DNA of 64,000 nt from Planctomycetota bacterium (GCA_014193115.1 BJHQ01000001.1:310001-374000); one strand, 5' to 3'; positions 16,501 through 24,592 are shown, counted from the stretch's first letter. Made by a program: numbers and translations. Notes: generated from the sequence alone by a model not told the origin.

Positions 16501-17991
16501 GCGGAGCGCGGCATGAACGGCCAGGGCGACGCGTTCAGTCCGGGCTGGTTCGGGCTGCCCCTGGCGCCAGGAGCCATTGCGACCGTGCAATTGGCGGCCG
16601 AATCAGCGGCCGAGCCGCTGCGCCGCGGCGATCCCGCCTCGCCGGATCCGCTGGCCGACATCACCCACTTGCGGTCCAAGCGGCTGGTCGAGCACCTCGC
16701 TCAGGCCGGGCTGTCCGATCCCCGCGACGCCGGCGATTCCAGCCAGGCGCCGCCATCGCCCCTCGCCATCCGCCTTGCCGCGGCCCTCGACGCCTTCCTG
16801 GTCCGCCGCGGCGCCGGCACCACGGTCATCGCCGGCTATCCGTGGTTCCTCGACTGGGGCCGCGACACCTTCATCGCCGGACGGGGCCTGCTCGCCGCCG
16901 GCCGCACCGACGAGGTCCAGCAGATCCTCCAGACCTTCGCCCGGTTTGTCGACCGCGGCACGTTGCCCAACATCCTCGCCGGCGAAGAGGCCGCCAACCG
17001 CGACACCAGCGACGCCCCGCTGTGGTTCGCGCTGCTCGCCGAAGAACTGGCGGCGATCCGCCCTGGGCTCTGGAACGAGCCGTTGCCGGCAACCCAGCGC
17101 CAGTCCGTCGGCACCCTGGCCGAAGCGGTGGCCGCCATCGCCGCCGGCTATCTGGCCGGCACGCCCAACGGCATCCGGGTCGATCCCGCCTCAGCGCTGG
17201 TGTTCAGCCCGGCCCACTTCACCTGGATGGATACCAACCACCCGGCGGCCACACCCCGCACCGGCTATCCGATCGAGATCCAGGCGCTGTGGATCCGGCT
17301 GATGCGGCGCTGCGCTGTCCTGGCGGCGCCTTGTCCGGACAGGCGGGGCTGGACCGGCCTGGCCGACCTCGCCACCGCCAGCCTGGAGCGCTATTGGTTG
17401 GAGGACCGCGGCTGGTTCGGCGACCAGTTGGCCGCCCAGGCGCAGCCAAGCGCATCGTCGTCAGCGGCCGCGGCCGAGACTGCCCGGCTCGACGACGCCC
17501 TGCGCCCCAACCAGCTGCTGCTGGTGACCCTCGGCCTGGTCCACGGCCCGCGAGCACGCCGGATGGTGGACGCCTGCCGCCGCTGGCTGCTGGTTCCCGG
17601 CGCGCTGCGCTCGCTGGCTCCGCTGTCGGTGGACCTGCCGCTGGCGGTGATCCACAACGGAAAATTGCTCAACGATCCGCTGCGGCCGTATTTCGGTCGA
17701 TATGAGGGCGACGAAGACACCCGGCGCAAGCCGGCCTATCACAACGGCACCGGCTGGGTCTGGCTGCTGCCGCTGTTCTGCGAGGCCTATGCCCTGGCCT
17801 GGGACCGCCATCCCGACGCGGTGGCCGCGGCCCGGGCCTGGTTGGCGTCCTGCGCCCCGCTGCTCGGCGGCGGCTGCATCGGCCAACTGCCGGAACTGGT
17901 CGACGGCGACGCCCCGCACCGCGAACGCGGCTGCGACGCCCAGGCATGGAGCATCGCCGAGGCCCTGCGGGTCGAGAAACTGCTCAGCTGA
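13588..17991 (+). CDS. Bifunctional glycogen debranching enzyme (GH13 + GH133 amylo-1,6-glucosidase)
   Basis: A 1467-residue cytosolic enzyme. The N-terminal part is a GH13 barrel: region I DIIFNHT (about residue 255), region II GFRCDAGY with the nucleophile Asp (about 330), region III FLLEGLGG with the acid Glu (about 358) and region IV SETHDND (about 416). From about residue 1080 the (alpha/alpha)6 GDE_C/GH133 domain follows, with GYPWFLDWGRDTFIAGRG, GTLPNIL, DTSDAPLWF and YHNGTGWVWLLP. The combination predicts 4-alpha-glucanotransferase plus amylo-1,6-glucosidase, as in eukaryotic debranching enzymes, rather than the direct GlgX type. ATG 13588 starts the only convincing N-terminus; the longer frame upstream is repeat sequence. 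Confidence 0.9.
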   Translation: MSDVLQMTPPPGERLLRFVGDRIRFTLSAPAGSDAWTAFLRTNLGRAEVIRDETVAAHGGAGVWAGASWRDVPMRRVAGGWELELALAEVGWFLAKPYAMAPDGRQRWPDGDDVGLAVHPAETRSANTIYCAFPRMFGIAKTAPATRIPLLDDQAKVFDQHGWTLIPPSGTLRDLTRELPHIMGTLGCRILHLLPVTPTPTTSARFGRFGSPYASQSLTTIDPALVEFDKITTAVDQFRELTTAVHRRGGQVLLDIIFNHTGWGSALLNQRPEWFRRNPDGTFHSPGAWGNTWEDLVELDHERGGSALWEMLAESLLEWCRRGVDGFRCDAGYMVPVPAWQFITARVRQHFPDTIFLLEGLGGAWSATETLLTTGGMQWAYSELFQNHAPRAVSGYLDHALGQGTRLGTLVHYSETHDNDRLAKRGRGWAWLRCALCALAGRNGAFGFTAGVEWLAAEKLEVHQARGLNWGAAPNLVEDLARLIRLVSDHPCFLDGASIRRLSGDDAQVVALERLSAEGTDRCLVLVNLDPVQAGSFPVLAAQWRELGAPGHDLLGDVVSTRAEGDQVRVELAPGAAHCLTTTEVPAGLSGDGYRRARAQLAFATQALCTVLPAEAIGDRGGWQRLAAWMAESPARFLAALARVDPTEAAVDACDALAKATARSGPPLVIPVDRYDRNRVVCVPPGHWLLVLDDAPFDARIHRQGDGNVHRRSTPWDRGHCLALPPGEPGDLVISWRRRGTDAELLAETLLSIRLLPAAATAGALTSSDGLALLTNGRGGMARLHADLGRIASKYDCLLGANLHPSVPCDRHIFAKRLRAWVVADGFITPLDGPRLAEFSAGPPASWAFVAHAGDGRTVEIHLGVDLVPGENTVVMRFHRPAGSPRWGADLPADRRVHVVVRLDLEDRSFHQETRRDDALDRHWRASLRPLPGGAGFRFAPAPDRAIEAQCDHGTWHDEPEWSLGIQHPIEAERGMNGQGDAFSPGWFGLPLAPGAIATVQLAAESAAEPLRRGDPASPDPLADITHLRSKRLVEHLAQAGLSDPRDAGDSSQAPPSPLAIRLAAALDAFLVRRGAGTTVIAGYPWFLDWGRDTFIAGRGLLAAGRTDEVQQILQTFARFVDRGTLPNILAGEEAANRDTSDAPLWFALLAEELAAIRPGLWNEPLPATQRQSVGTLAEAVAAIAAGYLAGTPNGIRVDPASALVFSPAHFTWMDTNHPAATPRTGYPIEIQALWIRLMRRCAVLAAPCPDRRGWTGLADLATASLERYWLEDRGWFGDQLAAQAQPSASSSAAAAETARLDDALRPNQLLLVTLGLVHGPRARRMVDACRRWLLVPGALRSLAPLSVDLPLAVIHNGKLLNDPLRPYFGRYEGDEDTRRKPAYHNGTGWVWLLPLFCEAYALAWDRHPDAVAAARAWLASCAPLLGGGCIGQLPELVDGDAPHRERGCDAQAWSIAEALRVEKLLS

Positions 17992-17995
17992 TCGG

Positions 17996-18022
17996 CCCCT
18001 GGGAGCGCAGGCTTCAGCCTGC
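17996..18022. repeat. Hairpin repeat with GCAGGCTTCAGCCTGC core
   Basis: Just after the debranching-enzyme stop lies GGGAGCGCAGGCTTCAGCCTGC, whose last 16 bases form a perfect 6-bp stem with a 4-nt loop. An inverted copy lies at 20951-20976. It could act as a weak terminator, but there is no T-tract. Confidence 0.6.
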
Positions 18023-18129
18023 CGCAGCACCAGCGACAACTGAGCAGGCGACGCCCAGGCATACCGGGGATCGCCGTGGGGACGGGCAACTCCGGTTCAC
18101 CGTGTTGGCCAAGCCGTTAGGGTGCCGCC

Positions 18130-18444
18130 ATGCCGCTGGGCCTCAACGTTGACGGCAACCGCCTGCGCGACCTCTGCCGACGCTACCGCGTTGCCAAGCT
18201 GGAGCTGTTCGGCTCCCGTGCCAAGGGAACTGCGCGGGCAGACAGTGATGTCGATCTGCTGGTGACCTTTGAAACGGGCCAGACGCCAGGGTTGGAGTTC
18301 TTCGGTTTAGCTATGGACCTGGAAGCGCTGTTCGAGCACCCGGTCGACCTCTTCACCAGGTCATCCGTTGAGCGCTCACCAAACCCCATCAAGCGGCAAA
18401 GCATCCTGGCGTCGACGGAACCGTTGTATGACCGTGCTGCCTGA
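18130..18444 (+). CDS. mntA: MntA-type minimal nucleotidyltransferase antitoxin
   Basis: A 104-residue nucleotidyltransferase. ELFGSRAKGTARADSDVDLL matches the GS-X10-DxD signature exactly, and a third acidic residue is likely in HPVDLF. In characterised HepT/MntA systems this enzyme transfers AMP to a tyrosine of the HEPN toxin and so inactivates it. The hepT frame starts 17 nt before this gene's stop, so the two are coupled. ATG 18130 is the natural start. Confidence 0.9.
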   Translation: MPLGLNVDGNRLRDLCRRYRVAKLELFGSRAKGTARADSDVDLLVTFETGQTPGLEFFGLAMDLEALFEHPVDLFTRSSVERSPNPIKRQSILASTEPLYDRAA

Positions 18445-18784
18445 TCCTGCCGACGCAGGTCGCCTGACCGACATCGTCATCTATGGGGAACGGGCCATCA
18501 GGCATCTCGGCGATATGGAACAGCAGGCATTCGAGGCGGATGAGAAGACCTACGACAGCACGGTGCGGTGCTTGGCCGTGGTTGGGGAGGCGGCATACAA
18601 GTTGAGCAAGCCATTTCAGCAAGCACATCCGGGCATTCCTTGGATCCTGGTCGCAGCGATGCGCCACCGCCTGGTGCATGATTACGGCAGCGTGGATGTC
18701 ACCACGATCTATCGCGTGCTGAAGAGCCACTTGCCCAAGCTGATTGCGGATGTCCAAGCGATCATCGCTCTTCCCCGAGCGTAA
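18428..18784 (+). CDS. hepT: HepT-type HEPN ribonuclease toxin
   Basis: A 118-residue HEPN protein of the DUF86 family. The RNase motif Rx4HxY is present as RHRLVHDY, preceded by GIPWILVAAM as in many DUF86 proteins. This tyrosine is the AMP acceptor in known systems. The gene overlaps mntA by 17 nt, the usual arrangement with the antidote first. The start ATG 18428 gives the normal family length; an in-frame ATG at 18368 lies inside mntA. It is probably a stabilising or anti-phage toxin-antitoxin locus. Confidence 0.9.
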   Translation: MTVLPDPADAGRLTDIVIYGERAIRHLGDMEQQAFEADEKTYDSTVRCLAVVGEAAYKLSKPFQQAHPGIPWILVAAMRHRLVHDYGSVDVTTIYRVLKSHLPKLIADVQAIIALPRA

Positions 18785-18880
18785 GACCCGCTCTGTCGCT
18801 CCACGGAACCATGCACCTGTTTGTCGATGTGACTCGTTGCCGGTCCCGAGCCGATAGCCACACAGAGAGGGAGGAACATC

Positions 18881-18958
18881 ATGAAGGCACCAAAAGGTAG
18901 CGTATCAAACCCAAAGCGTGTGCATGAATCTTCGCATGCAGAATCCCGAGGACTCTAA
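18881..18958 (+). CDS. Small ORF with strong ribosome-binding site, 25 codons, upstream of the FGE-like gene
   Basis: ATG 18881 is preceded by GGGAGGAACATC, one of the best Shine-Dalgarno sequences in the window. The frame encodes 25 residues beginning MKAPKGSVSNPKR, a basic hydrophilic peptide without a signal, then TAA at 18956. It is in the same reading frame as the FGE-like gene, whose ATG comes 3 nt after the stop. It may be a leader peptide that couples translation, a small peptide in its own right, or the severed N-terminus of the downstream protein after a nonsense mutation. Confidence 0.45.
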   Translation: MKAPKGSVSNPKRVHESSHAESRGL

Positions 18959-18961
18959 GTC

Positions 18962-19714
18962 ATGGTCTTTACTATGCAGGATTTCGTTTCCATTCCCTTG
19001 GACGACTATCTGTTTCAAAATAAGTATCCTGTTGGTTTCACTAACCGCATTCTCATGCTTAAAATGCCGGTCACTCAGCGCCAATGGCGTGAGGTCATGC
19101 ATGAAATGCCCTGGGATAGGGTTTATGATTTTAATAATGGGATAGGCGATGATCTTCCCATTACTTTGATTAGTCGCCATTTGGTCATGGATTTTTGCCG
19201 TAAAGTATCGATGCAACTCGGAAAATCTATCCGATTGCCGACAGAGGCGGAATGGGAGTTTGGCTGTCGCGGTGGAACTTCGACTCATAATTATTGGGGA
19301 AGTGATCCAGCCGAATACTATGATGATCGAGAGAGGCTTTTGAACGAAGCTTGTTTTCCGTATGCAATTTTTAAACATCATCCTGATGTTCGGAAGGTTG
19401 ATGGAGAAATTCAGTTGGTTCCAGTTGGCGGGCGCATTCCAAATGCCTATGGGCTTTATGATATGCTGGGCCTTGTTAACGAATGGGTTTTTGATACTAT
19501 TGACACCAAACAATCTGACTTTGTTCCAGATCGAAAAGGCCTTTCAGTAAAGAAACGATCCATTAATCACTGTTCTGTGGATCAGGACTATTGCTATGTT
19601 CGAGGCGCGGGAATCTCGTCGCCGCGGAGTTATTTACGCTATGATCATGGACGAATGATGACCATCGATGCTGGGAATCACGATATTGGCTTTCGTGTGG
19701 TATTGGAATTATGA
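18962..19714 (+). CDS. Formylglycine-generating-enzyme (SUMF1/FGE-sulfatase) family protein
   Basis: A 250-residue protein with the FGE-sulfatase fold: TQRQWREVM (family TNxxW region), IRLPTEAEWEFGCRGG, AYGLYDMLGLVNEWVFD and the final GNHDIGFRVV. True FGEs oxidise a sulfatase cysteine to formylglycine, whereas many bacterial members bind ligands or hydroxylate other substrates; the copper-binding cysteine pair of FGE is not evident, so another function is likely. The gene is strongly AT-rich against a GC-rich background and has no sulfatase nearby, which suggests horizontal acquisition, possibly with the 25-codon ORF before it. GAGGA about 10 nt upstream supports ATG 18962. Confidence 0.82.
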   Translation: MVFTMQDFVSIPLDDYLFQNKYPVGFTNRILMLKMPVTQRQWREVMHEMPWDRVYDFNNGIGDDLPITLISRHLVMDFCRKVSMQLGKSIRLPTEAEWEFGCRGGTSTHNYWGSDPAEYYDDRERLLNEACFPYAIFKHHPDVRKVDGEIQLVPVGGRIPNAYGLYDMLGLVNEWVFDTIDTKQSDFVPDRKGLSVKKRSINHCSVDQDYCYVRGAGISSPRSYLRYDHGRMMTIDAGNHDIGFRVVLEL

Positions 19715-20147
19715 CATGAAACGATAAGCCGTCCCAATGCCTGTATTCGATCCTGCCGGGCGGATGGTAAAGCTGCGTCGGGTGTGGGTGTCGACACCTG
19801 ATTCGGGCAATCGATCCAGCTCAGCCTGCGGAAAGGATATGACCCGCATAGACCTGACAGCGATCTCGGAGTCATTGGGATCCGTGCGAATTCGCATGTG
19901 ATGCGGAATTGACACTGCATCGTGCAGGATCCGCGTGATTGGCTTAGCCCAATCCCAGCCAGTCCAGAGGCGCTGTGGTGATGGTGACTGGTGGTGATCG
20001 CCTGGGTATTTCCGGTTGCTCGCGGGTTTCGGCGTGGCTTGGCATTCACTGCGCTCACCATTGGCGGTCACGGACACCGGTCAGGTCGAGCACCTTCGCT
20101 TTGCCAGAGAAGCCGGTTGCCATCCTCCACCTGAAAGCAGTCACCTC
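19715..20147. other. Intergenic region, 433 bp, no convincing gene
   Basis: I see no strong signal here. A minus-strand frame (stop 19709, up to about 20077) has partly gene-like residues in its C-terminal half (for example FPQAELDRLPESGVD and RSFTIRPAGSN) and could be the tail of a decayed gene, but it lacks a credible N-terminus. Short inverted words occur, but no terminator with a T-tract. Confidence 0.3.
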
Positions 20148-20819
20148 ATGTCCTGTTCATTCCGTTCCACCATCACCATGTTGATCGGCGCAACGTTGGC
20201 GTCCGTTCCTGCCGCTGAACTGACCTATCTCGATCTCCGGGTCGGCGGAGGAGTCCTCAGCAACCAGCAGTACGGTGCAAAGGAAACGACCTTCACGGGT
20301 AATTTATCGAGCAATAACACACAGACCGTTCATGGCGAAGATCCGAAAAAGGCGGATTCAAACTATCGTGGCCAGATCGAGATCGTGGGCGGGTCGCTCG
20401 GTCGGTTCGGCGGTCCAATCGTCGGCATCGACGTGGCGGTTCACCGGGAAACATTCAAGAATGCGGGCGGCAATCTCACGATCACGACGCCGGTCGTCGA
20501 TCTGCTCATCGGCTACGGCTATGCTGTTCTTCCGAGCTGGCATTTCGAGCTGGCGCCCTTTGCAGGCGTCGGCAGATCCTATTACCATCATGATGGGTCA
20601 CATGAAAACAAAGGGTATCCTTATGTTGAATACGGTGGCCGGATCGCTACCTATTTTACCGTGGCCGAATGTTTGCAGTTTGGCATCGAAGTTCCGTACC
20701 TGGTTGGACGGATGCATGCGAATTACAGCCATGACGATGGAACCAATGTCTACTCGGTCAGCGACAAGAGTCGCAATGAAGGCTTCGGAATTCTCGGCAG
20801 CATCGGTATGCGGTTCTGA
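20148..20819 (+). CDS. Secreted outer-membrane beta-barrel-like protein
   Basis: A 223-residue protein with an N-terminal signal peptide (MSCSFRSTITMLIGATLASV, cleavage probably after VPAA). Amphipathic alternating strands follow, rich in Tyr, Gly and Phe (LTYLDLRVGGGV, VVDLLIGYGYAV, LAPFAGVGRSYYHH), ending in the barrel-type C-terminal Phe (GSIGMRF). This is the pattern of an 8-stranded outer-membrane barrel inserted by BamA. No specific family is recognised. ATG 20148 is chosen because it opens the signal peptide; the in-frame ATG at 20016 gives a non-signal leader. Confidence 0.72.
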   Translation: MSCSFRSTITMLIGATLASVPAAELTYLDLRVGGGVLSNQQYGAKETTFTGNLSSNNTQTVHGEDPKKADSNYRGQIEIVGGSLGRFGGPIVGIDVAVHRETFKNAGGNLTITTPVVDLLIGYGYAVLPSWHFELAPFAGVGRSYYHHDGSHENKGYPYVEYGGRIATYFTVAECLQFGIEVPYLVGRMHANYSHDDGTNVYSVSDKSRNEGFGILGSIGMRF

Positions 20820-20950
20820 TTGGGATCACTGAGCGATCGAGTTGTTCCGTCGGCCGCCGCTGGATCAGGTTCCAGTGGCGGAGTTCGACGATCCATGGAC
20901 CTGGATGGCAGGTCCCAGGTCCATCTGGCGCTGGCGTTCCGGACCAGCCA

Positions 20951-20976
20951 GCAGGCTGAAGCCTGCGCTCCCGGGG
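20951..20976. repeat. Inverted copy of the GCAGGCTTCAGCCTGC hairpin repeat
   Basis: GCAGGCTGAAGCCTGC followed by GCTCCCGGGG is the reverse-complement version of the repeat at 17996-18022. It sits just after the histidine-kinase stop on the minus strand and may help terminate that transcript. Confidence 0.6.
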
Positions 20977-20979
20977 CCT

Positions 20980-22557
20980 TCACCGGGTCGGCGGCGGGGT
21001 CGTGGTCCGGTTGAGGGTCGCGTGCATGCCGCTGCGGCTCGCCTTCCAGATGTCGCTGGACACGATGCGTTGCCGGCGGCCCGACGAGGCGGTGCCTTCG
21101 CGGGGCAGGCGGATGCGGAACTCGCTGCCTTGTTCGCTGGTGCGCTCCAGCCAGGCCCGGCCGCCCTGCATCTCGGCCAGGGCCCGGGTGATGTACAGGC
21201 CCAGGCCGCTGCCGCCGGATTGGCGGGTGGTGTGGTGGGCGGCCTGCCAGAACGCGTCGAAGATGAACTCGCGGGCCGCCGCGGGCACGCCGTGGCCAGT
21301 GTCGGTGACCGCGAAATCGGCGGCGTCCGAGGTGTACAGCAGCTGGATGCAGATCTGCCCCTGATCGGTGAACTTCACCGCGTTCGACAGCAGGTTGTCG
21401 AGCATCTGGGCGAGGCGCTGGCGGTCGGCCGAGATCTTCCCGCCGATGCCGATGTCGGGCAGGTGGATCAGGGTCAGGCCCTTGGCCTTGGCCCGCGGCT
21501 GCCAGCGGGTCATGGCCGCCTGGGCGATCTCATCCGGGTCGATCTGGGTCGAGCGCAGTTCCAAGGTCCGGGCTTCGATCTTCGACAGATCCACCACGTC
21601 GTTGATGATCGCGAGCAGGGACTGCGACGACTCGTGGATCAGGCGCAGATAGCGCTGGGCCGATTTCGCTTCGGCGGCGCTCTCGGCGGAGCGCCCGGCC
21701 GACGCGCCGCCGATCTCCAGATTGAGCAGCTCGCAGAATCCGATGATGCCGGTCAGCGGCGTGCGCAGCTCGTGGCTGGTGATCGCGAGGAACGCGCTCT
21801 TGGCCCGGTTGGCGGTCTCGGCTTCGTTCTTGGCCGCCATCACCGCTTGCAGGTGGAGCAGACGGCGGCTCTCGTCCCGGGCCACCACCAGCAGGACCTG
21901 CTCGTTCGACAGCCGGTACGGGCGGATGGTCGCTTCCACCGGGATTTCGCCGCCGTCCTGACGCAGGTGGAACGCGTGATAGCGCAGGGCGCCGCCATCC
22001 CGGGCGACCTGGTCGAGGCGGTGGCGGACCTCGTCGGCGGTGGGCTGCCGGGGCTCTTCGTAGCTCTGCGAGCACCAGCGCTCCAGGTCGCGCAGATGGA
22101 CTCCGGTGAGGGCGTGGGCGGCATAGGCCCGCTCGCGCTCGCAGGGCTGGTTGGCATAGCGGATGTAGCCGCGCAGGTCGACCACCAGGAAGGCTTCATG
22201 GCTGAACGCGAGCAGACCGGCGTTCTCGGCCAGCTGGGCCTGCAACCGGTTCGACAGGGTCTGGTCGCTGATCAGCCAGAACCGGCCTTCCGGGTGGCTC
22301 TGGCACTCGACTTCAAGGTGGCGCGAGGACACCAGGACCTGGGCCTTGCCGCCAGGAGCCAGGCGGAGCAGGGGCTGGGCGCCATCGCCGAGGGCCTCGA
22401 CCACCCGATCGACCAGGGCCGGGATCGGCAGCTTGAGTCCGAACAGGCGGCTGGCCGCGGAGTTCGCCCAGGCCAGGCGCTGATCATGGCCGACCACCAC
22501 CAGGCCAAGTGGCAGGCGTTCGGCGAGGTCGGCAGCAGATCCCAGGAAATCGGTCAT
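20980..22557 (-). CDS. PAS-domain sensor histidine kinase
   Basis: A 525-residue soluble kinase, with no membrane span seen. Two PAS-like modules come first (GLVVVGHDQRLAWANSAA, about residue 15; EAFLVVDLRGYIRYANQPCE, about 120; the second with its PAC segment), then HisKA with the phospho-acceptor in AITSHELRTPLTGIIGF. The ATPase boxes follow: N (DNLLSNAVKFT), G1 (VTDTGHGVP) and G2 (GGSGLGLYITRALAEM). It autophosphorylates and would pass phosphate to a response regulator, but none is encoded nearby, so it is an orphan kinase. Start ATG 22557; ATG 22578 is equally possible. Confidence 0.93.
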   Translation of the reverse strand: MTDFLGSAADLAERLPLGLVVVGHDQRLAWANSAASRLFGLKLPIPALVDRVVEALGDGAQPLLRLAPGGKAQVLVSSRHLEVECQSHPEGRFWLISDQTLSNRLQAQLAENAGLLAFSHEAFLVVDLRGYIRYANQPCERERAYAAHALTGVHLRDLERWCSQSYEEPRQPTADEVRHRLDQVARDGGALRYHAFHLRQDGGEIPVEATIRPYRLSNEQVLLVVARDESRRLLHLQAVMAAKNEAETANRAKSAFLAITSHELRTPLTGIIGFCELLNLEIGGASAGRSAESAAEAKSAQRYLRLIHESSQSLLAIINDVVDLSKIEARTLELRSTQIDPDEIAQAAMTRWQPRAKAKGLTLIHLPDIGIGGKISADRQRLAQMLDNLLSNAVKFTDQGQICIQLLYTSDAADFAVTDTGHGVPAAAREFIFDAFWQAAHHTTRQSGGSGLGLYITRALAEMQGGRAWLERTSEQGSEFRIRLPREGTASSGRRQRIVSSDIWKASRSGMHATLNRTTTPPPTR

Positions 22558-22698
22558 GCCTGATGGGATGCTCGCCATCCACCGACCCGCGCAACGGTGA
22601 TGCCCGCGTCCTCGCCCCTGGTCCCGGCCCAGCGGTCGCTGAGTAGGCATTGGCAGGCCACCGGGATCCTTATAGGTTCATGAATAAAGGGCTGATCC

Positions 22699-23346
22699 AT
22701 GGCAGAGCTCCCCCAGAACGACGGCATGCGGCGCTTCCTGCGCAACATCAGCCGACCGTTCCGTCCTGCGACCGAGGTCATCCCGGCCGCCGAGGTGCTC
22801 AAGCGCTACCGCGAAGGGGCGACGCCGTCCGGCGGCGTGCCGGTGCTGCCCGATCCGGCCCAAAAGACGCCGTCATCGGGTCAGCCGGTGGTGCCTGGCG
22901 CCGGCGGCGTGGTGCCTGGCGCCGGCGGCGCCCATACGCCAACCCCGTCGGCCCGGCCGATCCACCCAGGCCTGGGCAAGGCCGTGCAGGACGCCCAGGC
23001 TAAACCGGCCAACCAGCCGTCCGGTGCGAACCCTATTTCGGCCCGACCAACGGCACACGCCAAGTCGGGGGCCAATCCCACCATTGCGCCCGCGCCGGCC
23101 GAAGCCGAGACCGAGATGGTCGAGATGCCGCCGCCGTATCCGCCAGAAGTCCAGGCGGTGATCAATGAACTCAAGCGTCGGGGCAGCGACACCAGCCGCT
23201 TCCTGGTCTATGCCTGCGACGAGATCGGCATGGACAGCAATGGCCTGATCATGCGCTTCGCCTTCCGTCCTGATCCGCAATCGCCGATCTACCGGCTGCG
23301 GGTCACGATGAACAAAGGCCAAGTGCTGATGATGAAGCCGGAGTAG
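22699..23346 (+). CDS. Hypothetical protein with Pro/Ala-rich linker
   Basis: I do not recognise this 215-residue protein. A basic amphipathic N-terminus (MRRFLRNISRPFRPATEVIPAAE from residue 10, shown only in part elsewhere) is followed by a disordered Pro/Ala/Gly linker (about residues 45-140) that contains a VPGAGG duplication. A compact C-terminal domain of about 70 residues starts near PPEVQAVINELKRRG and ends GQVLMMKPE. No signal peptide or span is seen. It diverges from the histidine kinase with about 140 bp between starts, so the two could share regulation. Confidence 0.7.
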   Translation: MAELPQNDGMRRFLRNISRPFRPATEVIPAAEVLKRYREGATPSGGVPVLPDPAQKTPSSGQPVVPGAGGVVPGAGGAHTPTPSARPIHPGLGKAVQDAQAKPANQPSGANPISARPTAHAKSGANPTIAPAPAEAETEMVEMPPPYPPEVQAVINELKRRGSDTSRFLVYACDEIGMDSNGLIMRFAFRPDPQSPIYRLRVTMNKGQVLMMKPE

Positions 23347-23419
23347 CGGGCTCAGCCAAGGCGTTGGACGCGGCGTTCCCCGGCGGCCGAGCGCCGGCCC
23401 GGCCGGGTGCGGGGAGTCA

Positions 23420-24592
23420 TCAATACGACGACAGCGACTGGTCGATCTGGTCGGCCCAGGCGAGGATGCCGCCGGTCAGGTTGCTGACCTTGGTGAAGCC
23501 ATGCTTGGCCAGGATGTCCTGGGCTTTCTGGCTGCGCCGGCCGGATTTGCACTGGGACACCACCAGCTTGTCCTTCCAGGCGGCGATCTCAGCCAGGCGG
23601 GCCGGGAGCTGGCCGAGTGGGATGTTGACGTTGCCCTCGATCTGGCAGATGCCGAGCTCGAACGGTTCGCGCACGTCGAGCAGCAGGTGCGGGGTGCCGG
23701 CGTCGCGGATCTTGGCGTACTCGGCCACGGACATCTCGGCCGCAGTCGCAGGCTCAGGCGCTGCGCCCGCCGGGCGGTAGCCGCAGAACTGCTGGTAATC
23801 GATCAGCTTGGTGACGGTGGGGTGGTCGCCGCACACCGGGCAGGCCGGATCCCGGCGCAGCTTCAATTCGCGGAAGGTCAGGCCGAGGGCGTCATAGCGC
23901 AGGAACCGGCCGGTCAGGGGTGTGCCGATGCCGGTGATCGCCTTGATCGCTTCGGTGGCCTGGATCAGCGCGATGATCCCGGGCAGCACGCCGAGGACGC
24001 CGCCCTCGGCGCACGAGGGCACTTCGCCCGGCGGCGGCGGTTCGGGGTACAGGCAGCGATAGCACGGCCCGCGGCGCTTGCCCTGGGCATCGCGGCGGCC
24101 ATCGAACACCGTGGCCTGGCCTTCGAAGCGGTAGATCGAGCCGTAGATGTTGACCTTGCCGAGCAGCACGCAGGCGTCGCCGACCAGGTAACGGGTGGGG
24201 AAATTGTCGGTGCCGTCGATCACCACGTCGTACTTGGCGATGATCTCCAGGGCATTGGCCGAGGTGATGCCTTCTTCGTAGACCTCGACCACGGTGCCTG
24301 GATTGAGGTCGTTGACCGCGCGCTTGGCCGACTGGGCCTTCGACCGGCCCACGTCCTGGGTGCGGTGGATGACCTGGCGTTGCAGATTCGACGTGTCGAC
24401 CACGTCGAAATCCATGATCCCCAGGCGGCCGACGCCGGCCGCCGCCAGGTACAGCGCCAGGGGCGAGCCGAGTCCGCCTGCGCCGATCAGCAGCACCGAC
24501 GCCTTCAGGAGCTTCTCCTGGCCGGCCTCGCCGAACTCGGGCAGGGTCAGGTGGCGGGCGTAACGCTGGTACTGGTCGGAAGTCAGGGGCAT
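23420..24592 (-). CDS. moeB: MoeB/ThiF-type sulfur-carrier adenylyltransferase fused to rhodanese
   Basis: A 390-residue two-domain protein. An E1-like adenylation domain (residues 1-270) has the ATP loop GAGGLGSP (38-45), DFDVVDTSNLQRQ, zinc cysteines 177/180 and 251/254, and Cys194 in the loop before AEGGVLGVLPG. A rhodanese domain (about 285-390) has active Cys348 in VSQCKSGRRS. Such proteins adenylate the C-terminal Gly-Gly of ThiS or MoaD-like carriers and then sulfurate them, for thiamine, molybdopterin or cysteine synthesis. No carrier gene is adjacent; thiG at 40 kb could be one client. The start ATG 24592 is standard (PLTSDQYQRYARH). Confidence 0.93.
   Translation of the reverse strand: MPLTSDQYQRYARHLTLPEFGEAGQEKLLKASVLLIGAGGLGSPLALYLAAAGVGRLGIMDFDVVDTSNLQRQVIHRTQDVGRSKAQSAKRAVNDLNPGTVVEVYEEGITSANALEIIAKYDVVIDGTDNFPTRYLVGDACVLLGKVNIYGSIYRFEGQATVFDGRRDAQGKRRGPCYRCLYPEPPPPGEVPSCAEGGVLGVLPGIIALIQATEAIKAITGIGTPLTGRFLRYDALGLTFRELKLRRDPACPVCGDHPTVTKLIDYQQFCGYRPAGAAPEPATAAEMSVAEYAKIRDAGTPHLLLDVREPFELGICQIEGNVNIPLGQLPARLAEIAAWKDKLVVSQCKSGRRSQKAQDILAKHGFTKVSNLTGGILAWADQIDQSLSSY

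Noticed and set aside
13789..16590. Minus-strand open frame of 933 codons inside the debranching enzyme
   Set aside because: Low-complexity Arg/Gly/Ala sequence with no domain, and opposite to intact catalytic motifs on the plus strand.
19709..20077. Minus-strand 122-codon ORF convergent with the FGE-like gene
   Set aside because: Its C-terminal half looks partly gene-like, but the N-terminus has no start signal and no family is recognised; noted only in the intergenic entry.
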